Positions 1-5,777 of a stretch of 7,092 nt of DNA are shown here, in pieces. Under the pieces are notes generated by a model. It searched no databases. It worked only from the letters and a program-made list of their open reading frames with translations, and was not told the origin of the DNA. Positions within the stretch are counted from its first letter, which is position 1, and the number at the start of each line of letters is the position of its first letter. The position numbers and the translations under genes are program-made. Origin of the DNA: an uncultured Eubacteriales bacterium (GTDB taxonomy: Bacteria; Bacillota; Clostridia; Oscillospirales; Oscillospiraceae); assembly GCA_900556535.1 (NCBI GenBank), contig USPI01000073.1:1-7092 (forward strand), given 5' to 3'.

Positions 1-63
1 GAGCATTCCCCTGTTGTTGATGTCCATCGGAATGTTGTTGAGGGCTCCAAGATTACGGTCCAT
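1..63 (-). other. Unassigned open frame running off the left edge
   Basis: On the minus strand, a frame different from that of the neighbouring HAD gene is open from just after a stop at 93-91 to the window edge. Its first ATG is at 63-61. It reads MDRNLGALNNIPMDINNRGM, preceded by an in-frame stretch WQIIAQI. The composition looks protein-like, but I do not recognise the family. No convincing ribosome binding site precedes the ATG. It lies where the second half of the HAD phosphatase should be, yet lacks the expected HAD pattern, so it may be the other side of a rearrangement or assembly join, or chance. Only about 20 codons are visible. Confidence 0.2.
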
Positions 64-412
64 AATCTGCGCGATGATCTGCCATGGGCTTTACGACAAA
101 CTCCGGCGAGGCGGAGATGATGAGGTCGTCGGGGCGTCTGATATCGAGATACCACTTGGCGATCCGCCCCTCGTGCTCGTCCCAGAACTCGTTCATGAGC
201 GCGTCTATATCGTCGATTTTGCGAATGAAGCTGAAGCCGCAGGACTTAAACTTTTCCTTCGGAATGATGTGCAGCTTAAACAGCAGGTATGCCGCGAGGG
301 TCTTCGGCACCCACCACAGCAGCTTGAGCGGGTGCTTGTGCAGATACCATCTGATAAAGGTCGCCGATGAGTCGGGATAGAATATCGTCTTGTCAAAATC
401 AAAGGTGTTCAT
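53..412 (-). CDS. HAD-IB (phosphoserine phosphatase-like) hydrolase, truncated by a frame break
   Basis: This encodes the N-terminal part of a haloacid-dehalogenase superfamily phosphatase, probably cytoplasmic and acting on a small phosphate ester. Motif I is DFDKT at residues 5-9, with Asp5 as presumed nucleophile and Asp7 as acid/base. Motif II is ISASPE at 99-104, with Ser100 binding phosphate. Between them lies the basic, hydrophobic helical cap typical of subclass IB. Family members run to about 200 residues, with a motif III Lys and a motif IV GDxxxD in the second half. Here the similarity stops near residue 111 and a stop follows after HRADYGP, giving only 119 residues. The start is firm: AAGGAG overlaps the stop of the upstream ATPase, and the ATG follows that stop by 2 nt, so the two are translationally coupled. 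As written the product should be inactive. A true frameshift, a recombination joint and an assembly error all remain possible. Confidence 0.75.
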   Translation of the reverse strand: MNTFDFDKTIFYPDSSATFIRWYLHKHPLKLLWWVPKTLAAYLLFKLHIIPKEKFKSCGFSFIRKIDDIDALMNEFWDEHEGRIAKWYLDIRRPDDLIISASPEFVVKPMADHRADYGP

Positions 413-414
413 GC

Positions 415-2283
415 TTACTCCTTATCGTATATTCTCAGCGCGGCGGCGTCGGTCATTACGGCGAGCGCACATTCCGCGGCGATCGCGGCTATCATGCCGA
501 CAGAGCCGAGGGCAGCCAGCAGGATGATCGCCGGCTTTATCACACAGGCCGCGGCAAAACTCAGTCTCACGGTCTTTGATGCACGCTTGCAGATGCGCAG
601 CGCCTGCGGCAGCTTACGGATATCGTCGCTCATTATGAGCACCGGCGCCTTCGATGCGACCGAGCTCGGATTCATTGCGCCCATCGCAACGCCGCAGTCG
701 GACCTTGCCAGTACTCTCGCGTCGCTTATTGCGTCGCCCACGAAGGTGAGCCTGCCCGCGTGCTTTTCGCGCATGAGCTCACTGACGGCGATGACCTTGT
801 CCTCGGGTGTGAGCTGCGTCATAACCTCGCTGACTCCGAGCGCCCTGCCGACGGCGCGTCCCGTGCTCTCGCTGTCGCCTGTGAGCAGGACGGTCTTTTC
901 GATGCCGAGTGCGTACAGCTCGCGCACCGCGTCCTTTGCACCGTCCTTGACGCGGTCGTCGATGATGATATAGCCGTAGTATATGCCGCCGGCGGCAACG
1001 TGCACGACGGACTGATGCCTGTCGGCATAGCGGCAGGAGATGCCGTTTGAGCGCATAAGTGCCTCCGTGCCCACGAGCACCTGACGCCCGTAGACCTTCG
1101 CCTCGACACCTCGGCCGGGCAGCTCGCGCATATCGCTTATATGCTTGGGGTCGGGGATGCTCGGGCAGGCTCTGCGCAGCGACACGGCTATCGGGTGGCT
1201 TGAGCCGTATTCCGCCGCGGCTGCGAGCGTGATGAGGTCTGCGCTGCTTATTCCGACGGGCTCCGCGCCGATGACGGAGAAGCTGCCCTCGGTGACGGTG
1301 CCGGTTTTGTCCATGACGACGGTGGAGACCTTTGCGAGCGTGTCGAGCTCCGTCTTGCCGCGCACGATTATGCCGTGATCGACCGCACAGCACAGGGAGT
1401 TAAAATAAATGAGCCAAACGCCGGAGAGCATCTGTGCGCCCGATGCGGCGACGAGGAATATGAGCGCCCTGTGCACCCATTCGAGCCAGTCGCCCGTTAT
1501 TATGGACGCCGTCACCGCAAAAATAACGGCAAGCGCGAGCACGATGGGGGTAAAGCACTTTGCGATTTTCGAGATGCGCACCTCGCGCCGCCCCGCATAG
1601 AGGGGCGCTTTTTCCGCAGCCTCGGATGCGTGCACGAGGGTGGAGTTGTTGTACAAAACGGTCGTGCGAATTCTGAGCGTGCCGCCGCGGTTTATGCAGC
1701 CGGAGACCACCTCAACGCCCGCGCCGACGTCTGTGAGCGTCGTTTGCCCCGTGTAGGGCGCGGCGTCGATAGTGCCGCTTCCGTCAACGATAATTCCGTC
1801 AAGCGGGATAAGCTCGTCCTTTTCCACGGTCATCACCGTGCCCGGGCGTATCCTCTCCGGATCAACGAGATTTTCCCTGCCGTTCTGCTCGACTCGGACA
1901 AATTCAGGGCGCAGCATACACAGCCCTGGCGTGCGTGCGTGCGCCTTGCCGTCGGCGTAAATGCCGAAGCAGCCGGCGAGCGCGAATATGAGCATGACGG
2001 TGTAGCTCTCGCCGAAGTTGCCCATTGCGGCGGTGCCGATGCAGGCGAGGGTGACGAGCGTTTCCGCCGACAGAAGCTTCTTGGTGAAAATTTTCCTCAC
2101 CACAGGCACGGCGGCCGCGATGATCGGCAAAATGCTCAGCACCGTAACGAGCCACTGCTGCATTTGCACCTCGCCCTTAATAATGCTCACTATTATAAGC
2201 AGCACCAGCGACAGCACCGGCATCAGAAGCTCGCGCTCAAGCTCGACGCGCGTCCTGCTGCGCTTTTTTCTTGTTTTTCGCAT
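415..2283 (-). CDS. Divergent P1B-like P-type ATPase without the CPC motif
   Basis: A 622-residue membrane ATPase of the heavy-metal (P1B) type by architecture. It has a basic N-terminus (residues 2-12) and no metal-binding HMA domain. Hydrophobic helices lie near 20-37, 43-62, 72-88, 93-110, 242-262 and 272-298, with a C-terminal pair near 574-611. The catalytic core is present: phosphorylation motif DKTGTVT with Asp325, HP at 363-364, the PGRGVEA loop at 389-395, TGD at 468-470, and GDAISD at 516-521 in place of GDGxND. Two hallmarks differ. The TM6 metal site that should read CPC reads SGA (281-283), and actuator TGE reads TGQ (178-180). Cys298 and Cys299 further along that helix could be alternative ligands. 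The transported substrate is therefore uncertain, and the protein may be slow, regulatory or non-metal. The ATG at 2283 is chosen over in-frame upstream codons because of its GGAGG site. It is co-transcribed with the downstream HAD gene. Confidence 0.85.
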   Translation of the reverse strand: MRKTRKKRSRTRVELERELLMPVLSLVLLIIVSIIKGEVQMQQWLVTVLSILPIIAAAVPVVRKIFTKKLLSAETLVTLACIGTAAMGNFGESYTVMLIFALAGCFGIYADGKAHARTPGLCMLRPEFVRVEQNGRENLVDPERIRPGTVMTVEKDELIPLDGIIVDGSGTIDAAPYTGQTTLTDVGAGVEVVSGCINRGGTLRIRTTVLYNNSTLVHASEAAEKAPLYAGRREVRISKIAKCFTPIVLALAVIFAVTASIITGDWLEWVHRALIFLVAASGAQMLSGVWLIYFNSLCCAVDHGIIVRGKTELDTLAKVSTVVMDKTGTVTEGSFSVIGAEPVGISSADLITLAAAAEYGSSHPIAVSLRRACPSIPDPKHISDMRELPGRGVEAKVYGRQVLVGTEALMRSNGISCRYADRHQSVVHVAAGGIYYGYIIIDDRVKDGAKDAVRELYALGIEKTVLLTGDSESTGRAVGRALGVSEVMTQLTPEDKVIAVSELMREKHAGRLTFVGDAISDARVLARSDCGVAMGAMNPSSVASKAPVLIMSDDIRKLPQALRICKRASKTVRLSFAAACVIKPAIILLAALGSVGMIAAIAAECALAVMTDAAALRIYDKE

Positions 2284-2290
2284 AATTATT

Positions 2291-2295
2291 CCTCC
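2291..2295 (-). promoter_or_regulatory. Ribosome binding site fixing the ATPase start
   Basis: On the minus strand GGAGG lies 7 nt upstream of the ATG at 2283-2281. The frame stays open upstream to 2346, but that extension would run through the promoter -10 and this site, so translation must begin at 2283. Confidence 0.85.
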
Positions 2296-2317
2296 GTGTA
2301 ACAAAACACCAGAATAA

Positions 2318-2346
2318 ATGATACACGCCGACAAAACGATTGTCAA
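2318..2346 (-). promoter_or_regulatory. Sigma-A type promoter for the ATPase-HAD operon
   Basis: On the minus strand there is a perfect -35 TTGACA (2346-2341), a 17-nt spacer and a -10 TATCAT (2323-2318), five of six matches to consensus. Transcription would begin near 2311, giving a leader of about 28 nt before the ATG. The -10 contains the heptamer AATGATA (plus strand 2317-2323), which recurs in the left arm of the inverted repeat in the opposing promoter, so a shared regulator is possible. Confidence 0.75.
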
Positions 2347-2384
2347 ATCCGCATACTCATAAACTCGGCTCGTTTAATTATCCC

Positions 2385-2413
2385 TTGACATAAAAAGCGC
2401 ATAATGATATTCT
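2385..2413 (+). promoter_or_regulatory. Sigma-A type promoter for the repressor operon
   Basis: A perfect -35 TTGACA (2385-2390) is followed after 17 nt by a weaker -10 TATTCT (2408-2413), four of six matches. A second AT-rich hexamer, TATTAT, lies at 2414-2419, but at a poor distance (23 nt). Transcription would start near 2420, just upstream of the ribosome binding site at 2435. The -10 lies inside the inverted repeat at 2404-2424, a layout that suits repression. Confidence 0.65.
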
Positions 2414-2424
2414 TATTATATCAT
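2404..2424. promoter_or_regulatory. Inverted repeat, candidate operator of the S24 repressor
   Basis: The perfect 7-bp arms ATGATAT (2404-2410) and ATATCAT (2418-2424) are separated by 7 nt. The centre-to-centre spacing of 14 bp and position across the predicted -10 of the repressor gene suit binding by a dimeric XRE-type regulator and negative autoregulation. The repeat and its position are seen directly; binding is inferred. The AT-rich context makes a chance palindrome possible. Confidence 0.5.
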
Positions 2425-2434
2425 AGTATACTTT

Positions 2435-2439
2435 GGAGG
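2435..2439 (+). promoter_or_regulatory. Ribosome binding site selecting a GTG start
   Basis: GGAGG at 2435-2439 lies 8 nt before GTG at 2448, an ideal distance. The in-frame TTG at 2433 and GTG at 2439 overlap the site itself, and the ATG at 2460 is 20 nt away. GTG 2448 is therefore the best start for the repressor. Confidence 0.75.
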
Positions 2440-2447
2440 TGTGTCCG

Positions 2448-3194
2448 GTGCGTGGTTCGATGCTGAAGGAGATACTCCGCGAGCAGGATGTGAATATAAG
2501 CGAGCTTGCACGGCGGCTGAATGTATCCCCGCAGACGCTTTACAGCATGGTCAAGCGCGATAATCAGAAGGTCGATTTTGACATGATGGTGCATATCTGC
2601 CGCGAGCTCGGCGTACCGGTCGAGCGCTTTTGCGACACGGAGCTTCCGAAAATGCCCGACCTGCGCGAGTGGCAGTTTATCGGGAAGTACCGCCGCCTGA
2701 CGGAAAGCGGTAAGAGCCTTGTCGATTTGGTCATCGAGCACGAGCTGTCTTGCGCGCAGCCCGATGCCGAGGTAAAGACCGAGAAGCCCGACTCCAAGAT
2801 AATACCCCTTTATGCAACGGCTGCCGCGGCGGGCTATGCCGCACCGGCGCTGGGGGACGATTACGAGGATTACAGTGTCCCCGCGTCTTCAAGGGCGGAT
2901 TTTGCCGTGCGTATTGACGGCGACAGTATGCAGCCGTATATTAAGGACGGCTCGGTCGCACTGTGCAGGCGCGGCGAAATAATCCACGACGGCGACGTCG
3001 GACTGTTTTTCGTTGACGGCGACATGAAGTGCAAGCAGTATTGTCAGGACTATTCGGGCAATGTCTACCTGTTTTCCGCAAACCGCGACAGGAGCGATGC
3101 GGACGTGTTTATCCCCGCAAGCTCCGGGATAACGATAATGTGCTTTGGCAAGGTGCTGCTCGAAAAGAGCATACCGCTGCCGGAAATGCGGTGA
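2448..3194 (+). CDS. XRE-family transcriptional repressor with S24 (LexA-like) self-cleavage domain
   Basis: A 248-residue two-domain DNA-binding regulator of the CI/LexA type. The N-terminal helix-turn-helix spans about residues 5-62, with NISELARRLNVSPQTLYSMV (16-35) forming the core. A linker with acidic and basic residues follows. The peptidase S24 fold runs from about 118 to 240. It shows an Ala-Gly scissile bond in AAAAGYAAP (A128-G129), nucleophile Ser160 in GDSMQP and a presumed general-base Lys196 in KCKQY. All elements for autocleavage are present, so release by RecA/ssDNA or another stress is plausible by family analogy, but the inducer is not shown. It heads a four-gene operon and is divergent from the P-type ATPase. 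An inverted repeat on its own promoter suggests autoregulation. There are no prophage structural genes nearby, so it looks like a resident stress or local regulator rather than a phage repressor. It is not LexA itself, because its DNA-binding domain is XRE-type. Confidence 0.88.
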   Translation: MRGSMLKEILREQDVNISELARRLNVSPQTLYSMVKRDNQKVDFDMMVHICRELGVPVERFCDTELPKMPDLREWQFIGKYRRLTESGKSLVDLVIEHELSCAQPDAEVKTEKPDSKIIPLYATAAAAGYAAPALGDDYEDYSVPASSRADFAVRIDGDSMQPYIKDGSVALCRRGEIIHDGDVGLFFVDGDMKCKQYCQDYSGNVYLFSANRDRSDADVFIPASSGITIMCFGKVLLEKSIPLPEMR

Positions 3195-3198
3195 GAAG

Positions 3199-3774
3199 AT
3201 GACGTTTGAAAATAAGCTGCCGGAGGGCTTCGAGCGGACGCTTACGATAGAGCCGGAAAAGGATATAAAGCTGCGGCTGAAGCTCGACGGCGCCGCGGCG
3301 GTCATTGCGCTTTCACTCGTGCTGCTCGGAAGCCTTGTGAAGGATATAGGGCTTTTGTTTGAAGCGGCGGGCGGTGCGATACTGGCGCTGCGCGTGGTGC
3401 TCGTGACGGTGCTGTGCGTTGTGAGCCTTTATATAAGCGAGTATATTAAATGCGCCGTCGTCGGCAGGGTCACGGGAAAGCCCGCGCGCGTTGTGCGCGA
3501 AAAGTATTGGGCGTACACGCAGTTTCGCTGCTGGCTCGACAAAAAGAGCTTTATGACGATAAGCTTTGCGCCGCCTCTCTCGGTGTGCCTTGCGATGCTT
3601 CTTTTGATGCTCGTGCTGCCGGGTAAATTCTTCTGGCAGTGCTGTGCGATATTCATCGTTAACCTTACGGGCACGGTCGGCGACGGCTACACCGCGCTCG
3701 TGCTCGCGCGGCAAGCAGGCGAAGTCAGGATAAAAACCGAGGGACTCACTACATATATAGCTACGGAGAAATGA
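3199..3774 (+). CDS. DUF3267-like membrane protein with degenerate zincin motif
   Basis: A 191-residue integral membrane protein with about four hydrophobic helices (near 31-52, 58-79, 120-140 and 144-160) and a polar N-terminus. The pattern resembles DUF3267 (putative zincin peptidase): a helix ending in the expected HExxH site, then a TGKP turn, a Tyr-rich strand, a KKSF...FAPPL segment (115-127) and a late GTVGDGY motif (158-164). Here the HExxH position reads SEYIK (80-84), so Glu81 remains but both zinc-binding histidines are lost. Proteolysis is therefore unlikely, and a scaffold, sensor or other membrane role is more plausible. The ATG at 3199 lies 4 nt after the repressor stop, with a weak GGTGAGAAG upstream, implying translational coupling. 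Family assignment is by remembered pattern and is moderate; the membrane topology is directly visible. Confidence 0.7.
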   Translation: MTFENKLPEGFERTLTIEPEKDIKLRLKLDGAAAVIALSLVLLGSLVKDIGLLFEAAGGAILALRVVLVTVLCVVSLYISEYIKCAVVGRVTGKPARVVREKYWAYTQFRCWLDKKSFMTISFAPPLSVCLAMLLLMLVLPGKFFWQCCAIFIVNLTGTVGDGYTALVLARQAGEVRIKTEGLTTYIATEK

Positions 3775-3775
3775 T

Positions 3776-4933
3776 ATGCAGATAAGCGACCAGATCCTCA
3801 GCATGAGAGACGATTGCATCAAAATACGCCGTGACCTCCACCGTATACCGGAGATCGGCTTTGAGCTTCACAAAACTCACGAGTACATTCGCCCCATTCT
3901 CGAAGACTGCCGCCCGGACGAGCTCATTACGATCGCCCAAACGGGCTTCAAGGTCGTTTTCTATGCCGAGGGCGCAGAGCGCACTATCGCGTTTCGCGCG
4001 GATATGGACGGCATGAGAAACACCGAGGAAAACCGCCTGCGCTTCCGCTCGAGACACCGCGGCGTCATGCACGGCTGCGGTCACGACGGACACATGACGA
4101 TCCTGCTGCTTCTTGCCAAGTGGATATCGCATAACCGCAGCAAGCTGCGCTGCAACGTCGTGCTGCTGTTCCAGCCCGGCGAAGAGGGCTGGGCGGGCGC
4201 AAGGCAGATGATAAACGAGGGCGCTCTGACAAACCCCAAGGTAGACCGCATCTACGGTCTGCATCTTTGGCCGACCGTGCCCGCGGGCAAGATAGGCATA
4301 CGCTGGGAAAATCTCATGGCGCAGACGAGCGATTTCGTCATTAAAGTCCACGGCAAAAGCGCCCACGCCTCGACTCCGCAGATGGGCGTTGATGCCATCG
4401 TTGTCGCCGCGGAGCTCATAACGATGGTGCAGTCGATAATAACCCGCGACGTTGACCCGCATCAGGACGCGCTGCTCACCCTCGGCAAGATAGAGGGCGG
4501 CACCTCGCATAACGTCATCGCCGAGGAGGTCACCATGAGCGGCACTCTGCGCGTTTTCAGCAACGAGCTGTTTGACAGGCTCATGAAGCAGATAACCGCG
4601 CTTTTGAAGGGGCTTGAGCTGGCCACGGGCGCAAGCATCAAATTCGAGACAGTGGTGCATTATCCGTACGTTGCAAACCCCCGCAGTATGGTTGAAAAGT
4701 TTTACACCGTCATCGACTCTATGGAGGACGTCGTCCTTGTCGAGCCGGTAATGGCGGCGGAGGATTTTGCCGAGTATCAGCAGGAAGTGGAAGGTATGTT
4801 CATGTTCCTCGGCGTTAACGGAGGGCGAGGCGGCGCGCCGCTGCACAGCAGCCGCTTTGACTTTGACGAGGAGGCGCTCCTCGTCGGCGTTGAGGCATTT
4901 AAAAGAATATTGGAGAGTGAAAATTATGCATGA
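3776..4933 (+). CDS. M20 (M20D) family metal-dependent amidohydrolase
   Basis: A cytoplasmic peptidase or N-acyl-amino-acid hydrolase of 385 residues, the normal family length. Signature segments occur in order: RRDLHRIPEIGFE (18-30), FRADMDGM (73-80), HGCGHDGH (99-106), QPGEEG (133-138), GLHLW (161-165), the dimerisation-domain start GKSAHAS (193-199), and LHSSRFDFDE near the C-terminus. Presumed metal ligands are Cys101, His103, Glu137, His163 and His357, with Glu136 as catalytic base, so the site is intact. Family members hydrolyse N-acetyl-diaminopimelate, hippurate, indole-acetyl-amino acids or N-acyl-cysteine. No dap genes lie nearby, so the substrate is not determined. The ATG starts 1 nt after the preceding stop, with ACGGAGAA as ribosome binding site, and the 3' end overlaps the next gene by 8 nt. 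The tight coupling suggests these products are needed together. Confidence 0.9.
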   Translation: MQISDQILSMRDDCIKIRRDLHRIPEIGFELHKTHEYIRPILEDCRPDELITIAQTGFKVVFYAEGAERTIAFRADMDGMRNTEENRLRFRSRHRGVMHGCGHDGHMTILLLLAKWISHNRSKLRCNVVLLFQPGEEGWAGARQMINEGALTNPKVDRIYGLHLWPTVPAGKIGIRWENLMAQTSDFVIKVHGKSAHASTPQMGVDAIVVAAELITMVQSIITRDVDPHQDALLTLGKIEGGTSHNVIAEEVTMSGTLRVFSNELFDRLMKQITALLKGLELATGASIKFETVVHYPYVANPRSMVEKFYTVIDSMEDVVLVEPVMAAEDFAEYQQEVEGMFMFLGVNGGRGGAPLHSSRFDFDEEALLVGVEAFKRILESENYA

Positions 4934-5621
4934 TGAAGTATCCATTGAGAAAAAATTCCCCAACGCACTGGACGGCACGCTTCGAAAATTCGCGCTGCGC
5001 GTGCCGGAATGCATCTACAAATGCAGCGGCATCCTCGTGTTCGGCAAGAGGATAAAGTCGCTCGTGTTTTCGACCGACATCAGCATCATCCGCAATGTTA
5101 ACGCGGACGCAATCATGGCGGTCTACCCCTTCACCCCGCAGCCCATTATCACTCAGGCGCTGCTCTCCGCGGCGGACATTCCCGTGTTCTCCGGTGTCGG
5201 CGGCGGTCTGACTCAGGGTCAGAGAGCGGTCAACCTTGCGATGTTTGCCGAGATGCAGGGCGCTACCGGCGTCGTGCTCAACGACCCGACCTCAAACGAA
5301 GTGCTCTCGCTCGTGCGCAATACCGTCGATATTCCCGTTGTCGTCACGATAGCGCGCAAGGAGGTCGATATCGAGGCTCGCCTCGCGGCGGGCGCGGATC
5401 TGTTCAACGTCTCCGCGGCGGGGGATACGCCCGAGATAGTGCGCAGAATTAAAAAGACCCACCCCGACGTGCCTGTCATTGCGACCGGCGGCCCCACCGA
5501 GGCGAGCATCCTGGAGACCATTGCGGCCGGTGCAAACGCCATAACCTGGACGCCCCCCTCCAACGGTGAGGTGTTCCGCGACATCATGGCGGCTTACCGT
5601 GAGGGCAAGCCCCATCCGTGA
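4926..5621 (+). CDS. Uncharacterised TIM-barrel protein of the type annotated as 'hydrolase' in Clostridia
   Basis: A 231-residue soluble protein with the alternating strand/helix pattern of a (beta/alpha)8 phosphate-binding barrel: repeated strands such as DAIMAVYPF (61-69), IPVFSGVGGG (85-94), ATGVVLNDP (113-121), IPVVVTIARK (136-145), ADLFNVSAAG (157-166) and VPVIATGGPT (182-191), closing with AGANAITWTPP (201-211). The GGP turn and the GANAI turn resemble phosphate-binding loops of ThiG/TrpC/NanE-like barrels, but it lacks sequence features that would place it in any of them. Similar proteins are, from memory, usually labelled only 'hydrolase' in clostridial genomes, with no experimental basis I can cite. 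The start ATG at 4926 has GGAGAG about 9 nt upstream and overlaps the M20 gene by 8 nt. It is the last gene of the operon, with a terminator 4 nt after its stop. The substrate is unknown, and a phosphorylated small molecule is plausible. Confidence 0.75.
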   Translation: MHDEVSIEKKFPNALDGTLRKFALRVPECIYKCSGILVFGKRIKSLVFSTDISIIRNVNADAIMAVYPFTPQPIITQALLSAADIPVFSGVGGGLTQGQRAVNLAMFAEMQGATGVVLNDPTSNEVLSLVRNTVDIPVVVTIARKEVDIEARLAAGADLFNVSAAGDTPEIVRRIKKTHPDVPVIATGGPTEASILETIAAGANAITWTPPSNGEVFRDIMAAYREGKPHP

Positions 5622-5625
5622 TAAC

Positions 5626-5661
5626 AAAAAACCGAGGAGCCAAAGGCTCCTCGGTTTTTTT
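5626..5661 (+). terminator. Intrinsic terminator of the four-gene operon
   Basis: A perfect 11-bp stem, ACCGAGGAGCC (5631-5641) with GGCTCCTCGGT (5645-5655), has a 3-nt loop and is followed by a run of T. A run of A precedes the stem, so it could also work on the opposite strand as a back-up for the convergent gene. It begins 4 nt after the last stop codon of the operon. Confidence 0.92.
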
Positions 5662-5663
5662 CG

Positions 5664-5697
5664 GCGTGTCAAAAAAGTCTGTGACTTTTTTTCACGC
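5664..5697. repeat. Additional hairpin between convergent terminators
   Basis: The outer stem GCGTG (5664-5668) pairs with CACGC (5693-5697). The inner stem AAAAAAGTC (5671-5679) pairs with GACTTTTTT (5683-5691) around a TGT loop. Because the inner stem is mostly A-T, it is weak as a terminator. It may extend the transcription barrier between the converging operons, or simply be A/T-tract symmetry. Confidence 0.4.
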
Positions 5698-5733
5698 TGA
5701 AAAAACGCCACATTAAAGTATCCGCCGAAGCGT

Positions 5734-5764
5734 AAAAAACCCTCCCGTGTCTGACACGGGAGGG
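5734..5764 (-). terminator. Intrinsic terminator of the M23 hydrolase gene
   Basis: Read on the minus strand, a perfect 11-bp GC-rich stem (5764-5754 with 5750-5740, 3-nt loop) is followed by six T (5739-5734). It lies 13 nt after the stop codon of the leftward gene ending at 5778, a classic position. Confidence 0.9.
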
Positions 5765-5777
5765 TAAATTATTTACA

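Noticed and set aside
1375..2301. A 308-codon open frame on the plus strand opposite the ATPase
   Set aside because: It is rich in Arg/His/Ala with no domain pattern, and the opposite strand carries clear P-type ATPase motifs.
2284..2346. N-terminal extension of the ATPase starting at 2346
   Set aside because: The extra 21 residues would be encoded over the predicted -10 and the ribosome binding site; the ATG at 2283 has an ideal GGAGG.
2284..2447. Riboswitch or small RNA in the divergent intergenic region
   Set aside because: The leaders are only about 28 nt on each side, and most of the interval is occupied by the two promoters.
2448..3774. Repressor plus zincin read as an ImmR/ImmA-type mobile-element switch
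   Set aside because: The repressor carries its own S24 cleavage domain, the second protein is an integral membrane protein without HExxH, and no integrase or conjugation genes are present.
3776..4933. Naming the M20 gene as N-acetyldiaminopimelate deacetylase
   Set aside because: The motifs fit the whole M20D group, and no lysine-pathway gene lies nearby to decide the substrate.
3761..5014. A 417-codon open frame on the minus strand opposite the M20 gene
   Set aside because: It has low-complexity Arg/Ala/His-rich composition, no recognisable motif and no ribosome binding site, and it lies antisense to a gene with all family signatures; it is a GC-driven shadow.
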